A DNA stretch of 39,098 nucleotides from Bacteroides sp. CAG:144 (GCA_000434215.1 HF999723.1:1-39098); one strand, 5' to 3'; counted from the first letter of the stretch, positions 1 to 9,308 are shown. Program-made: numbers and translations. Notes: generated by a model from the sequence alone, not told the origin.

Positions 1-2717
1 TACAACTGTCGGAATTGCAACCGGCCGACCATATATACCTCCTGTTCTCTCTTTACCGCCACTACTCCGACTTATGTCCGCAAAAAGAGAGTTTCGATGA
101 ATTTGTTCCATTGGGAGAAACCCTTCTCAACGACTTCGACGATGTAGATAAATATATGGTCGATGCCCGACAACTTTTTACCAACATTCACGATCTAAAA
201 GAAATCGATTCCCGATTCGGCAGTCCGCTCACCGAAGAACAAATTTCGTATATACGTCGTTTCTGGAAAAACTTCATGCCCATCGGCGAAAGCGATAATA
301 AAAGCCATTTTATCACCCTTTGGGAGATTCTATACTCCCTTTACGAAAGGTTTAGGAACGACCTGCGCAACAATAGTATGGGCTACGAAGGCATGATATT
401 CAGAGAAGTAGCCGAACGTGCCGATACCGGACTGATTCTCCCCTATCAAAAAATCGTATTTGTGGGTCTCAATGTCCTGAACCGGGCAGAAGAGAGCCTA
501 ATGAAAACATTGAAAAAGAATGGCATAGCCGATTTTTACTGGGACAACAATGCTCCCACCCTGCAAGACGAATACAACAGAGCTTCCTATTTTCTAAAAC
601 CGAACGTCAAAGAGTTCCCCTCTCTACTTCAACTCGAAAAAGAGCAGGGAAATTACGTTTATCCCGATATAGAGCTTTTGGGTGTACCTTCGGCAGTAGG
701 TCAAGCCAAACAATGCGAAATCATTTTGCAGGAATTGATGAAGAGCAATGCCATACCCGCTCCGCAAAAAGCACTCAACACAGCAATCGTCTTGCCAGAC
801 GAGCATCTGCTGCTCCCCATGCTTTACGCCATTCCAAGTACTATATCTCCCATAAATATCACTATGGGATATACACTGTCTAACACAACGGTGGCCGGTC
901 TGCTGGATATTCTTGCCGACTTGCAAAAGCACACGCGCCCCAACGGAGATGAAACGCTCTTCTACCACCGAAGCGTATTATCCCTACTCAGCAACCGATA
1001 CCTGCAACTCTCGGGACAATCTGCAATAAACCGTCTGACCGACGACATTCGTAAACACAACAAAATATTCATTCCTCAAAAAGAGTTGGGGGTAACTCCG
1101 TTATTAAAGCGCATTTTCGTACCACTAAAAAACGCAGATGAAGTATGCGATTATTTATTAGATCTGTTGGCAATGCTTCAAGAAGAATTAAATGTAGATA
1201 CGACCGACAATCCCGACGAAAATTCTCCTGAAATATCCGTCATCGCCCTCGAACGGGAATTTATCTACCATTACTATTTGTCCATAAACCGGTTGAAAGG
1301 CATCATGCAGGAAAACCGAATAGAGATGAACGTGGTAACATTTTTTAAATTATTGAAAAAACTCACTGCCGGCATTTCGATTCCATTCGAGGGAGAACCG
1401 TTGTCGGGCCTTCAAATCATGGGCGTACTCGAAACCCGGGCCCTCGACTTCGAAAACGTCATTATCCTATCGATGAACGAAGGTGTCTTCCCGGTGAAAA
1501 AAGTCGCCTCGTCCCTCATTCCTTATAATTTACGCAAGGGATTCGACCTATCTACTACAGAACATCAAGACAGTATCTACGCATATTATTTCTATCGGCT
1601 GATACACAGAGCCAAAAGGGTCTTCCTCCTTTACGACACCCGAACAGAAGATATGGCCAGCGGCGAAGTGAGCCGGTATGTGTACCAAATGAAATACCAC
1701 TACCGCCTTCCTATCGAAGAAAAAATGATAGGTTATCCTATCATGGCCAAAAAAATACGCGACATCGTTGTTCCGAAAGACAAATATGTCATGTCGCAAC
1801 TTCTCCGATACCACAAAGGGGGAGATCGCTACCTCTCGGCCAGTGCCATCAATACCTACATTACCTGCCCGCTGCAATTTTATTTGAGCTATGTCGAGAA
1901 ATTTCAGGAGATCGATGACGTATCGGAAGGTGTGGATGCCGGGGTCTTCGGCAGCATCTACCACAGCGTCATGCAACAAATCTATGACCGTATGACCGGC
2001 TCACCCATACAGGCGGAATCACTAAAAGCCATAGAAAAAGACGATAAACAGATTACGGCTTTTATCGAACAGGCTTTTGCCGAAAATTATTTCAAAACGC
2101 CTCAAAAGCCGAAAGCTCTCACGGGACAAAACTACCTCGTAGGTGAAGTCATACGTAAATACGTAAAAAAGACGCTTGAAATAGACCGCGCCCTCACACC
2201 CTTCACCTATCTTACTTCGGAAAGGGAAATAAAACAATCTCACGCCATCGATACCGACCGGGAAATATTACTGAAAGGTTTTATCGATCGCATGGATATG
2301 AAAGACGGAAAAATACGCATCGTCGATTATAAAACAGGAAAAGACAAAATAGACTTCCGAAATATCGAAGAGCTGTTCGACAAAGAAAAGAAAGACCGGC
2401 GTAAGGCAATCATGCAAGTCCTTATGTATGCCATGATGGTTACCGACGAAGACCACCTGTCTAATCCTATCGCACCGGCTATCTATCGGGTACAAGAGCT
2501 GTTTTCGCCTCAAAAATTCAGAGTAGACATAAAAATGGGATTTTCTTCGCTCGATGATTACGCTCAGGTCGACCAAGAATTCCGTAAGGAATTCGACAAA
2601 TGTTTACAAGAAATCTTCAATCCCGATATGCCATTTGTCCAGTCGGCCCATATAGGGGAAGACGGACCATGCTCCTATTGTGCATTTGCTTCGATCTGTT
2701 TGCAATCGGCCCAATAA
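1..2717 (+). CDS. AddB-like PD-(D/E)XK nuclease, 5'-truncated
   Basis: This is the C-terminal roughly 900 residues of a RecB/AddB-type recombination nuclease subunit; the reading frame is open to the left window edge, so the TTG at 15 is not a real start. Numbering from that TTG, the C-terminal nuclease domain shows the entry motif SASAINTYITCP (about 610-620) and the catalytic GFIDRMD ... IVDYKTGK segment (about 755-775). C618 together with C886, C889 and C895 (C-x2-C-x5-C) matches the four-cysteine iron-sulfur staple of AddB-type nucleases. The front part should be the inactive helicase-like fold of AddB. Such proteins process double-strand breaks together with a UvrD/AddA-like helicase-nuclease; that partner is not in the window and may lie to the left. 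Family call is firm; the exact AddB equivalence is inferred. Confidence 0.85.
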   Translation, partial: QLSELQPADHIYLLFSLYRHYSDLCPQKESFDEFVPLGETLLNDFDDVDKYMVDARQLFTNIHDLKEIDSRFGSPLTEEQISYIRRFWKNFMPIGESDNKSHFITLWEILYSLYERFRNDLRNNSMGYEGMIFREVAERADTGLILPYQKIVFVGLNVLNRAEESLMKTLKKNGIADFYWDNNAPTLQDEYNRASYFLKPNVKEFPSLLQLEKEQGNYVYPDIELLGVPSAVGQAKQCEIILQELMKSNAIPAPQKALNTAIVLPDEHLLLPMLYAIPSTISPINITMGYTLSNTTVAGLLDILADLQKHTRPNGDETLFYHRSVLSLLSNRYLQLSGQSAINRLTDDIRKHNKIFIPQKELGVTPLLKRIFVPLKNADEVCDYLLDLLAMLQEELNVDTTDNPDENSPEISVIALEREFIYHYYLSINRLKGIMQENRIEMNVVTFFKLLKKLTAGISIPFEGEPLSGLQIMGVLETRALDFENVIILSMNEGVFPVKKVASSLIPYNLRKGFDLSTTEHQDSIYAYYFYRLIHRAKRVFLLYDTRTEDMASGEVSRYVYQMKYHYRLPIEEKMIGYPIMAKKIRDIVVPKDKYVMSQLLRYHKGGDRYLSASAINTYITCPLQFYLSYVEKFQEIDDVSEGVDAGVFGSIYHSVMQQIYDRMTGSPIQAESLKAIEKDDKQITAFIEQAFAENYFKTPQKPKALTGQNYLVGEVIRKYVKKTLEIDRALTPFTYLTSEREIKQSHAIDTDREILLKGFIDRMDMKDGKIRIVDYKTGKDKIDFRNIEELFDKEKKDRRKAIMQVLMYAMMVTDEDHLSNPIAPAIYRVQELFSPQKFRVDIKMGFSSLDDYAQVDQEFRKEFDKCLQEIFNPDMPFVQSAHIGEDGPCSYCAFASICLQSAQ

Positions 2718-2720
2718 AAT

Positions 2721-2756
2721 AAAAAGGCATCTGTTACGGAAACAGATGCCTTTTTT
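2721..2756. terminator. Bidirectional rho-independent terminator between the nuclease gene and proS
   Basis: A perfect 15-bp inverted repeat (arms 2721-2735 and 2741-2755, loop ACGGA) has an A-run on its left and a T-run on its right. It can therefore terminate the plus-strand nuclease gene (stop at 2717) and the minus-strand proS gene (stop at 2775), which converge here. Confidence 0.9.
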
Positions 2757-2774
2757 ACATTGTATTATTTTTTA

Positions 2775-4256
2775 TCAATAAGCCCGGGCAAAAAGAACTC
2801 TACGTGCCGAAGGTTTACCGGTTACCATACATACTCCCGGCGTCATATCTCCTTCGAGCGGAATACAACGTATCGTAGCTTTGGTTTCTTCTTTGATTCG
2901 AGCTTCGGTCTCGGGTGTACCGTCCCAATGGGCAAGAATAAAACCGCCCTCTTCTATTTTCTCTTTGAACTCGTCATAAGAGTCTACTTCGATGATATGT
3001 TGCGAACGGAAATCGCACGCCTTCCGATAAATATTATTCTGAATTTCTTCGAGCAAATCTTTGACATACTGTTCGATATTATCGCAACTACGGGTTTCTT
3101 TTTCCAACGTATCGCGACGCATAACCTCTACGGTATTGTTTTCGAGATCGCGTCCTCCGATAACCAAACGCACCGGAACGCCTTTCAATTCGTAATCGGC
3201 AAACTTAAATCCCGGCCGCTTATTGTCGGCATTATCATATTTTACCGAGATACCCATACCGCGTAAAGTTTCGGCGATACCGGCCACTTTGGCATCGATT
3301 TGAGCCAATTGCTCGGCATTTTTGTAAATAGGTACGATAACGACCTGTATAGGTGCGAGATGAGGCGGCAATACCAGTCCGTTATCATCGGAGTGCGACA
3401 TGATAAGAGCCCCCATCAATCGTGTCGATACACCCCATGAGGTCGCCCATACATATTCGAGTTGATTGTCTTTATTGACAAACTGCACGTCAAACGCTTT
3501 CGCGAAATTTTGTCCGAGGAAATGAGAGGTTCCCGATTGCAAAGCCTTCCCATCTTGCATAAGTGCCTCGATCGTATAAGTCTCCAAAGCGCCGGCAAAA
3601 CGTTCACTGGCCGATTTCACGCCTTTAATGACCGGCATGGCCATATACTTCTCGGCAAAATCGGCATATACGTTGAGCATCTTCACAGCCTCTGCCTCCG
3701 CTTCTTCGCGGGTAGCATGAGCCGTATGTCCTTCTTGCCAAAGGAACTCGGCCGTACGCAAGAAAAGACGTGTACGCATTTCCCAACGCAACACATTGGC
3801 CCACTGGTTACAAAGAATAGGAAGGTCGCGATACGACTGTATCCAATTTTTATAGGTACTCCAAATAATCGTTTCCGATGTAGGGCGAATAATAAGTTCT
3901 TCTTCGAGACGTGCGGCCGGATCGACAACAACACCCGAACCATCAGAGGCATTCTTCAACCGATAATGAGTTACAACGGCACATTCTTTGGCAAAACCTT
4001 CAACGTGTTCGGCCTCACGGCTCAAATACGACTTGGGAATAAGCAGGGGGAAATAGGCATTTACATGTCCGGTCGCCTTAAACATATCGTCGAGCTGCCG
4101 CTGCATCTTTTCCCATATTGCGTATCCATAAGGCTTTATTACCATACAACCGCGCACAGCCGATTGTTCGGCGAGGTCGGCCTTTACGACCAAATCGTTA
4201 TACCATTGCGAATAATTCTCGCTCCGTTTGGTCAACTCTTTCAGTTCTTTTGCCAT
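2775..4256 (-). CDS. proS: Proline--tRNA ligase (archaeal/eukaryotic-like type)
   Basis: Class II aminoacyl-tRNA synthetase that charges tRNA-Pro with proline in the cytoplasm. The 493-residue protein has the family's RPTSET motif, the motif 2 region [24 protein letters not shown] (quoted here only as LRWEMRTR and FLWQEGHTA), the anticodon-binding domain with [10 protein letters not shown] and the C-terminal zinc-binding-like extension ending in FARAY. This is the ProS3 (archaeal-like) layout without the bacterial insertion domain. The frame is open up to 4334, but the ATG at 4256 ([11 protein letters not shown]) is chosen because a consensus promoter -7 element (4285-4292) lies just upstream and would fall inside the longer reading. 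It converges on the nuclease gene across a shared terminator. Confidence 0.95.
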   Translation of the reverse strand: MAKELKELTKRSENYSQWYNDLVVKADLAEQSAVRGCMVIKPYGYAIWEKMQRQLDDMFKATGHVNAYFPLLIPKSYLSREAEHVEGFAKECAVVTHYRLKNASDGSGVVVDPAARLEEELIIRPTSETIIWSTYKNWIQSYRDLPILCNQWANVLRWEMRTRLFLRTAEFLWQEGHTAHATREEAEAEAVKMLNVYADFAEKYMAMPVIKGVKSASERFAGALETYTIEALMQDGKALQSGTSHFLGQNFAKAFDVQFVNKDNQLEYVWATSWGVSTRLMGALIMSHSDDNGLVLPPHLAPIQVVIVPIYKNAEQLAQIDAKVAGIAETLRGMGISVKYDNADNKRPGFKFADYELKGVPVRLVIGGRDLENNTVEVMRRDTLEKETRSCDNIEQYVKDLLEEIQNNIYRKACDFRSQHIIEVDSYDEFKEKIEEGGFILAHWDGTPETEARIKEETKATIRCIPLEGDMTPGVCMVTGKPSARRVLFARAY

Positions 4257-4284
4257 ATCTTGTTTTTTAATTATTTCCGTCTTG

Positions 4285-4292
4285 CAAAGATA
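4285..4292 (-). promoter_or_regulatory. proS promoter -7 element (TATCTTTG)
   Basis: On the minus strand this reads TATCTTTG, a perfect match to the Bacteroidetes -7 consensus TAnnTTTG, 28 nt upstream of the proS ATG. The -33 box is weak (T-rich around 4312-4318). It decides the proS start codon. Confidence 0.7.
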
Positions 4293-4464
4293 GGGATAAA
4301 TGCCGAATCTATAAAACGGATTATCCCGAATCAAAATGTTTTTTACTGCACAAAAATTATTTCTTCTACACGACCGATGAAATGCACGCCTTATTTACCG
4401 ACCCGCATGAACCGGAACAATAAAAATCGTTCTGAAAAATTTCCCCGATTGTAATGCAGAAGAT

Positions 4465-5094
4465 TTATTTCCCCGTCAACTTTTCTATCAACGATACCGA
4501 CGGGATGAGCCATACCTCTATCCGACGATTTTCTTCCCGTCCCTGATAGGTGTTATTTTTGGCAATCGGCTCGGTATCTCCCATTCCAAACGGAATTACA
4601 ACCGATTTATCTCCGAGAATACGTTGTAACTCCACAGCCGCGGCATCGGCCCGCTGTTGCGAAAACCGAGCTATATGAGCAGAACTGCCGGAGTTGGCTG
4701 TAAACACGGAAATCACGACACGGAAATCGTCCTTTCCAGAAAAGATTTTTGAAAGCTCTTTCAAAAATGTATTTCCCTCGTCCGATAATATCGTATCATT
4801 CGGGACAAAGACACGTGAAGAAGGTAGCGTTATACAAGCGATGAGACTATCACGCAGCGCTGCTACGGAACTGGGAAACCGCTTATCAAGTTTTAGGAAC
4901 TCTTTCTGCATATAATGCCGTACAAGAGGTTTGGTATCGGGCGTAAGAGATAGCCATGCAATATGTTCTCCCCGCGTCATTGCATACCAATCGGGTGTAA
5001 CTTGCTTCGTCTCCTTTCTCGCTGCCGAGAGGCCGGATACAAAAAACAGACTACTGGAAATTATCGCCAATAATGCGATGCACAAACGCTTCAT
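4465..5094 (-). CDS. Periplasmic OmpA-like domain protein, degenerate peptidoglycan site
   Basis: A 209-residue secreted protein. Residues 1-24 form a Sec signal peptide (MKRLCIALLA..., cleavage expected after LSA); there is no lipobox cysteine. The second half is an OmpA/MotB-type C-terminal domain, shown by the FSQQRA helix start, the GMGDTEPIAKNN loop and the ENRRIEVW end. In this family an Asp in the HTDxxG loop and an Arg 15 residues later bind diaminopimelate of peptidoglycan. Here the loop reads FTANSG, so the Asp is Ala, while the Arg in QQRA is kept at the right spacing. The frame is open to 5154, but the ATG at 5094 gives a clean signal peptide and leaves a 7-nt gap to the upstream acidic gene, with which it is probably co-transcribed. 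Role unknown. Confidence 0.7.
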   Translation of the reverse strand: MKRLCIALLAIISSSLFFVSGLSAARKETKQVTPDWYAMTRGEHIAWLSLTPDTKPLVRHYMQKEFLKLDKRFPSSVAALRDSLIACITLPSSRVFVPNDTILSDEGNTFLKELSKIFSGKDDFRVVISVFTANSGSSAHIARFSQQRADAAAVELQRILGDKSVVIPFGMGDTEPIAKNNTYQGREENRRIEVWLIPSVSLIEKLTGK

Positions 5095-5101
5095 CTTCCC
5101 G

Positions 5102-5422
5102 TCAGTCTTCAAAAACGCCCAAAGAATCACAATAATCCAACTCGCCCTGAACAACCGTGGTTATATCTTCTTCACTCAATTTATAGATTCCATCTTTTCG
5201 GGTATTCGCCACGGCATATTCGATCAACTCATCATCTGCAATCTCCACCTCCTCTTCACTCTTTTCATCGAGGAATCCCCGTGATTCATAATAATCATAC
5301 ATCAAATCGATGATATAATTTATTTCATCATCACTAAGAGAAAGCCCAGGGTTATTTTTGCGGATAAATTTCACTGCTTCCTCTTCATCATATACCAGCA
5401 AATCATCTTTTTCGGTATTCAT
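5102..5422 (-). CDS. Small acidic protein, unknown function
   Basis: A 106-residue, strongly acidic protein with no signal peptide or membrane segment and no domain I recognise. It is rich in Asp/Glu (runs such as YDEEE, SEEEVE, ADDELIE) and predicted largely helical. It sits 7 nt upstream of the OmpA-like gene in the same direction and has its own consensus promoter (-33 at 5474-5477, -7 at 5446-5453), so it is the first gene of a two-gene unit. Its reality is supported by the promoter, the good spacing and a composition unlike a shadow frame. It could be an adaptor or a regulator of its neighbour, but nothing in the sequence shows that. Confidence 0.75.
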   Translation of the reverse strand: MNTEKDDLLVYDEEEAVKFIRKNNPGLSLSDDEINYIIDLMYDYYESRGFLDEKSEEEVEIADDELIEYAVANTRKDGIYKLSEEDITTVVQGELDYCDSLGVFED

Positions 5423-5445
5423 TGTATCAAGTTTTTATTGTGGGA

Positions 5446-5477
5446 TAAAGATAAACAAGCTCTTCTGCATTTGCAAA
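5446..5477 (-). promoter_or_regulatory. Bacteroidetes-type promoter of the acidic protein/OmpA-like unit
   Basis: On the minus strand TTTG (5474-5477), a 20-nt spacer and TATCTTTA (5446-5453) match the -33/-7 arrangement with one mismatch in the -7 element. It lies 23 nt upstream of the ATG at 5422. Confidence 0.65.
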
Positions 5478-5488
5478 CGCCACCGACA

Positions 5489-6442
5489 TTATTTTCCTTT
5501 TCCGCCGACAGTTCCTTTTTCCGCCAGCTCCGCATCGAGCTGAGCTCTCGATTTACTTTGCGTAACAAAATATACGCCCGAAAATATCAGGAAAATAGCC
5601 ATACCGGTCGAAAACTCAAAAATACTTAATCCTAAGGCCACGGAAACAAACGTTGCCACCACCGGCTGAGCATAATTATACATGCTGATAATGGTCGGGC
5701 GCAACAAATGCTGCCCGGTAGTCATAAACAAGTAAGAAAGGAACGTGGCTCCGAATACAACATAGAAAAGCCTCCAATAAATCGAGAACGGAAGTTCGAG
5801 ATAATCGACCGAAATAACATCACCGTACGACACCGGAAGGAAGAAAATCGAAGCATAAAGAAATAACCATTTACTTACCGTTACAGGAGAATAACGAGAA
5901 ATCAACCCTTTAAACAAAGTCAGGTATATACAAAAACTGACTTGGGCCAAAAGGCAAAGAAGGTCGCCTGTAATATTGCCCGAACCCACAGCCCCGCTAC
6001 GGGCGGCACTACTGCCGAATATGAGAATAAGGGCCCCCGATACGCCTAATACTGTACCGATAACTTTTTTCCATGTTATAGGCTCCCGCAGGAAAATGGC
6101 CGAAAGTATCATCGTGATTATAGGAGGCATCGATGTAATAATCGATGCATCTACCGGAGAGGTCAATGACAAACCGTATATAAACATGCCTTGATTGAAT
6201 ACGATACCGAACAATGCTGCAAAAATGAGCAACACCTTATCCCGCCGCGTTACATGCTCATGCGGAAGGAAAAGCGATAACAACCAGAAAGCAAGGCAGG
6301 CTCCCAACATTCGGTATGCTGTTACGGCACTGGCCGAGACGACCGCCAAAGCTTCTTTTCCTATCGGGGCATTCAGTCCCCAAATGATATTGGCGGCCAA
6401 TAATGCGACATGGCCTTTCCACGAATGATCACCTGTTTTCAT
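5489..6442 (-). CDS. EamA-family (DMT) transporter
   Basis: Inner-membrane carrier of the drug/metabolite transporter superfamily, 317 residues with about ten hydrophobic segments in two EamA repeats. The first repeat opens with LLAANIIWGLNAPIGK and ends near FLREPITWKKVIGTVLGVSG; the second starts at GDLLCLLAQVSFCIYL and ends with GVYFVTQSK. Known members export amino acids, nucleotides or other small metabolites; the substrate cannot be read from sequence. The gene stands alone, with a -7 element at 6466-6473, and is followed 66 nt later by the acidic-protein gene, which has its own promoter. Confidence 0.85.
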   Translation of the reverse strand: MKTGDHSWKGHVALLAANIIWGLNAPIGKEALAVVSASAVTAYRMLGACLAFWLLSLFLPHEHVTRRDKVLLIFAALFGIVFNQGMFIYGLSLTSPVDASIITSMPPIITMILSAIFLREPITWKKVIGTVLGVSGALILIFGSSAARSGAVGSGNITGDLLCLLAQVSFCIYLTLFKGLISRYSPVTVSKWLFLYASIFFLPVSYGDVISVDYLELPFSIYWRLFYVVFGATFLSYLFMTTGQHLLRPTIISMYNYAQPVVATFVSVALGLSIFEFSTGMAIFLIFSGVYFVTQSKSRAQLDAELAEKGTVGGKGK

Positions 6443-6465
6443 TTAATACATATCAAAAACCGGTA

Positions 6466-6473
6466 CAAAGATA
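6466..6473 (-). promoter_or_regulatory. -7 element (TATCTTTG) of the EamA transporter gene
   Basis: Minus-strand TATCTTTG, a perfect TAnnTTTG match 23 nt upstream of the ATG at 6442. No convincing -33 box at the usual distance. Confidence 0.6.
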
Positions 6474-6518
6474 GTGAGAATGCAAATGCAATAAACCTCT
6501 CGGCATAAAATTCCCGTT

Positions 6519-6553
6519 AAAAATAAAAAAGTGCGTACAAAAATGTACGCACT
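6519..6553 (-). terminator. Rho-independent terminator of clpB
   Basis: On the minus strand, 13 nt after the clpB stop codon, a 10-bp perfect stem (arms 6544-6553 and 6530-6539, loop of four T) is followed by a T-rich tract (6519-6530). Confidence 0.9.
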
Positions 6554-6566
6554 TCATAAATCTGGA

Positions 6567-9155
6567 TCAATTACGGAACACTAATCCGGAAGTATCGGCA
6601 TCGATGACGATGGGCTTACTCTTATCGACCTTCTGTGCCAGCAAGTCTTTCGATAACTGGTTCAGCACATATCGATGGATAACCCTTTTCACGGGACGTG
6701 CACCAAACTCGGGATCATATCCTTGTTGTGCGATAAAATCAAGTGCTGCCGACGTTACTTCAAGTTTCACGTCATTGCTTGCGAGAAGTCGTTCCACGTT
6801 ATGCAACTGCATCGATACGATTTCTTTGATTTGATTTTCGTTCAACGGCGTAAACATAATCGTTTCATCGATACGGTTCAAGAACTCGGGACGTATCGTC
6901 TGTTTCAACAAATCGAGAACCTGATTCTTGGTCTTTTCGGTAATTTCCTCCCTGTTGGTATCGGTAAGATGCTCGAAATTTTCACGTATCAACTGAGATC
7001 CCATATTGGAGGTCATGATAATAATCGTATTTTTGAAATTAACCAATCGGCCTTTATTATCGGTCAACCGACCATCATCGAGAACCTGTAACAGTATATT
7101 GAAAATGTCGGGATGCGCTTTCTCTATTTCATCGAAAAGGACAACCGAATAGGGTTTACGACGAATGGCCTCGGTAAGCTGTCCGCCTTCTTCATAACCG
7201 ACGTATCCGGGAGGCGAACCGATAAGACGTGTTACACTGAACTTATCCTGATACTCACTCATATCGATACGTGTCATCATGTTCTCATCGTCGAACAAGT
7301 ACTCTGCCAACGCCTTGGCCAACTCGGTTTTGCCGACACCCGTCGTTCCCAAAAAGATAAACGAACCGATAGGTCGACGAGGATCGCTCAGTCCGGCACG
7401 GCTACGCCTTACAGCATCTGCAACGGCTTGTATGGCCTCGTCCTGTCCTACTACACGCTTGTGTAACTCCTCTTCGAGATGCAAGAGCTTTTCTTTCTCG
7501 CTTTGCAACATCTTTTTCACGGGAATACCCGTCCATCTCGATACGACATCGGCAATATCGTCGGAGTCGACCTCTTCTTTAATCATGGCACCACTACCCT
7601 GCTGCTCTTTCAGGCGGGCTTGAATTTCTTTTATCTCGTCCTCCTTAGCACGGATTTTTCCATAACGTATCTCCGCCACTTTTTCATAATTGCCTTCCCG
7701 CTCGGCACGGTCGGCCTCGAAACGCAGGTTTTCTATTTCTATCTTGTTCTGCTGTATCTTATTGTGCAGACTGCGTTCTGCTTCCCATTTGGCTTTAAAA
7801 CGGGTTTCTTCTTCTTTCAAGTCGGCAATCTCTTTTGTCAACGACGAAAGTTTCGGCTCATCATTTTCACGTTTGATGGCTTCCCTTTCTATTTCGAGCT
7901 GCTTGATACGGCGAGATATTTCGTCGAGTTCCTGCGGGACCGAATCAATTTCGAGACGCAACTTGGCAGCGGCTTCGTCCATCAGATCGATTGCCTTGTC
8001 GGGAAGAAAACGATCGGTAATATACCGCTCGGACAATTTCACGGCAGCAATGATAGCATCGTCTTTGATACGTACTTTATGATGGTTTTCATAACGCTCT
8101 TTCAAGCCTCTAAGTATCGAAATCGTGCTTAATTCATCGGGTTCATCAACCATTACGATCTGGAAACGGCGTTCAAGAGCCTTATCTTTCTCGAAATATT
8201 TCTGATACTCATCGAGGGTCGTCGCACCGATAGCCCGAAGTTCTCCTCTCGCCAAAGCCGGTTTAAGGATATTGGCCGCGTCCATAGCACCTTCACCTTT
8301 ACCGGCTCCTACCAACGTATGGATCTCATCGATGAAAAGTATAATTTCTCCCTCGGCCTGTATCACTTCATTTACGACAGCTTTCAGCCGTTCCTCAAAT
8401 TCGCCTTTATATTTGGCACCGGCAACCAATGCCCCCATATCGAGCGAATATATCTGTTTCGTTTTCAGATTCTCGGGTACGTCTCCCCGCACGATACGAT
8501 GCGCCAGTCCTTCGGCAATGGCAGTCTTTCCGGTTCCCGGTTCTCCGATGAGGATAGGATTGTTTTTGGTACGACGGCTCAATATCTGCAATACCCGACG
8601 TATCTCATCATCACGACCGATGACCGGATCGAGTTTTCCCGAACGCGCCCGTTCATTCAAATTTATGGCATATTTGCTCAATGAGTTGTAGGTATCCTCG
8701 GCCGAAGCATCTTTTACCTTTTGTCCTTTTCGCAGCTCATCGATAGCCAATCCCAACTCTTTTTCTGCGATTCCGGCATCTTTCATCAAAGTCGATGCGG
8801 TACACGAGGTCTGCAAAATAGCCATTATAATGGCTTCGAGCGGGACAAATTGATCACCCAGTTTCGAAGAATAATCCACAGCTTTTTGCAAAGCCGTATT
8901 ACTCTCCCTGCTCAAAAACGGCTCTCCGCCGCTTACTTTGGGCAACGACTCTACCTCCCGGTCGAGAGCCGACTTCAACATCACGGTATTGACTCCAAGT
9001 TTCTGGAATAAATATCCGATAAGGCTTTCGCCGACGTCCATCACCCCCAAGAGCAGATGCGTAGGTTCTATCACCTGCTGACTGCGACGAGTAGCCATGT
9101 CGACAGCTTTCTGCACCGCTTCCTGCGATTTGATTGTAAAATTGTTAAAGTTCAT
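6567..9155 (-). CDS. clpB: ATP-dependent disaggregase ClpB
   Basis: Hexameric AAA+ chaperone that pulls proteins out of aggregates together with DnaK. The 862 residues have the full domain order: N-terminal double Clp repeat (1-145), first AAA+ module with Walker A GEPGTGKT at 204-211 and Walker B IILFIDEIH near 271-279, the coiled-coil middle domain (about 400-525) that sets ClpB apart from ClpA/ClpC, and second AAA+ module with Walker A GTTGVGKT at 603-610. Length is normal for the family. The start at 9155 is supported by an unusually good ribosome binding site (AAAGGAG, 9164-9170). Monocistronic, with its own terminator; divergent from tgt. Induction by heat is expected from the family, but I see no CIRCE or other known operator. 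Confidence 0.97.
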   Translation of the reverse strand: MNFNNFTIKSQEAVQKAVDMATRRSQQVIEPTHLLLGVMDVGESLIGYLFQKLGVNTVMLKSALDREVESLPKVSGGEPFLSRESNTALQKAVDYSSKLGDQFVPLEAIIMAILQTSCTASTLMKDAGIAEKELGLAIDELRKGQKVKDASAEDTYNSLSKYAINLNERARSGKLDPVIGRDDEIRRVLQILSRRTKNNPILIGEPGTGKTAIAEGLAHRIVRGDVPENLKTKQIYSLDMGALVAGAKYKGEFEERLKAVVNEVIQAEGEIILFIDEIHTLVGAGKGEGAMDAANILKPALARGELRAIGATTLDEYQKYFEKDKALERRFQIVMVDEPDELSTISILRGLKERYENHHKVRIKDDAIIAAVKLSERYITDRFLPDKAIDLMDEAAAKLRLEIDSVPQELDEISRRIKQLEIEREAIKRENDEPKLSSLTKEIADLKEEETRFKAKWEAERSLHNKIQQNKIEIENLRFEADRAEREGNYEKVAEIRYGKIRAKEDEIKEIQARLKEQQGSGAMIKEEVDSDDIADVVSRWTGIPVKKMLQSEKEKLLHLEEELHKRVVGQDEAIQAVADAVRRSRAGLSDPRRPIGSFIFLGTTGVGKTELAKALAEYLFDDENMMTRIDMSEYQDKFSVTRLIGSPPGYVGYEEGGQLTEAIRRKPYSVVLFDEIEKAHPDIFNILLQVLDDGRLTDNKGRLVNFKNTIIIMTSNMGSQLIRENFEHLTDTNREEITEKTKNQVLDLLKQTIRPEFLNRIDETIMFTPLNENQIKEIVSMQLHNVERLLASNDVKLEVTSAALDFIAQQGYDPEFGARPVKRVIHRYVLNQLSKDLLAQKVDKSKPIVIDADTSGLVFRN

Positions 9156-9163
9156 ATCTTATT

Positions 9164-9170
9164 CTCCTTT
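9164..9170 (-). promoter_or_regulatory. Strong Shine-Dalgarno sequence of clpB
   Basis: Minus-strand AAAGGAG ends 8 nt before the clpB ATG. It is the only clear Shine-Dalgarno sequence I see in the window; the other genes have A/T-rich leaders, as is usual in Bacteroidota. It fixes the clpB start. Confidence 0.7.
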
Positions 9171-9273
9171 CTTTTTTCATATCTTTTATCCTTATTTCCG
9201 CAAAGCCGATGCCAGAATCTATTAGCTGACAATTATTCTGTTTTTCAGTTAGTTGATGTGACAAAACGGCAGC

Positions 9274-9308
9274 CGATGAAATATCGTTTTTTAATAAAAA
9301 TTTCATCG
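9274..9308. repeat. 9-bp perfect inverted repeat in the clpB/tgt intergenic region
   Basis: CGATGAAAT (9274-9282) and ATTTCATCG (9300-9308) flank a 17-nt A/T-rich loop. It lies about 120 nt upstream of clpB and about 100 nt upstream of the tgt -33 box, in the 304-nt gap between the divergent genes. No T-run follows the arms, so it is not a typical terminator; a protein-binding site is possible. The rest of the gap holds only the tgt promoter and the clpB leader. Confidence 0.4.

Noticed and set aside
3462..4454. Long plus-strand frame of 330 codons opposite proS
   Set aside because: Lies antisense to a clearly homologous proS; the translation has no recognisable domain and is a mirror of the biased codons.
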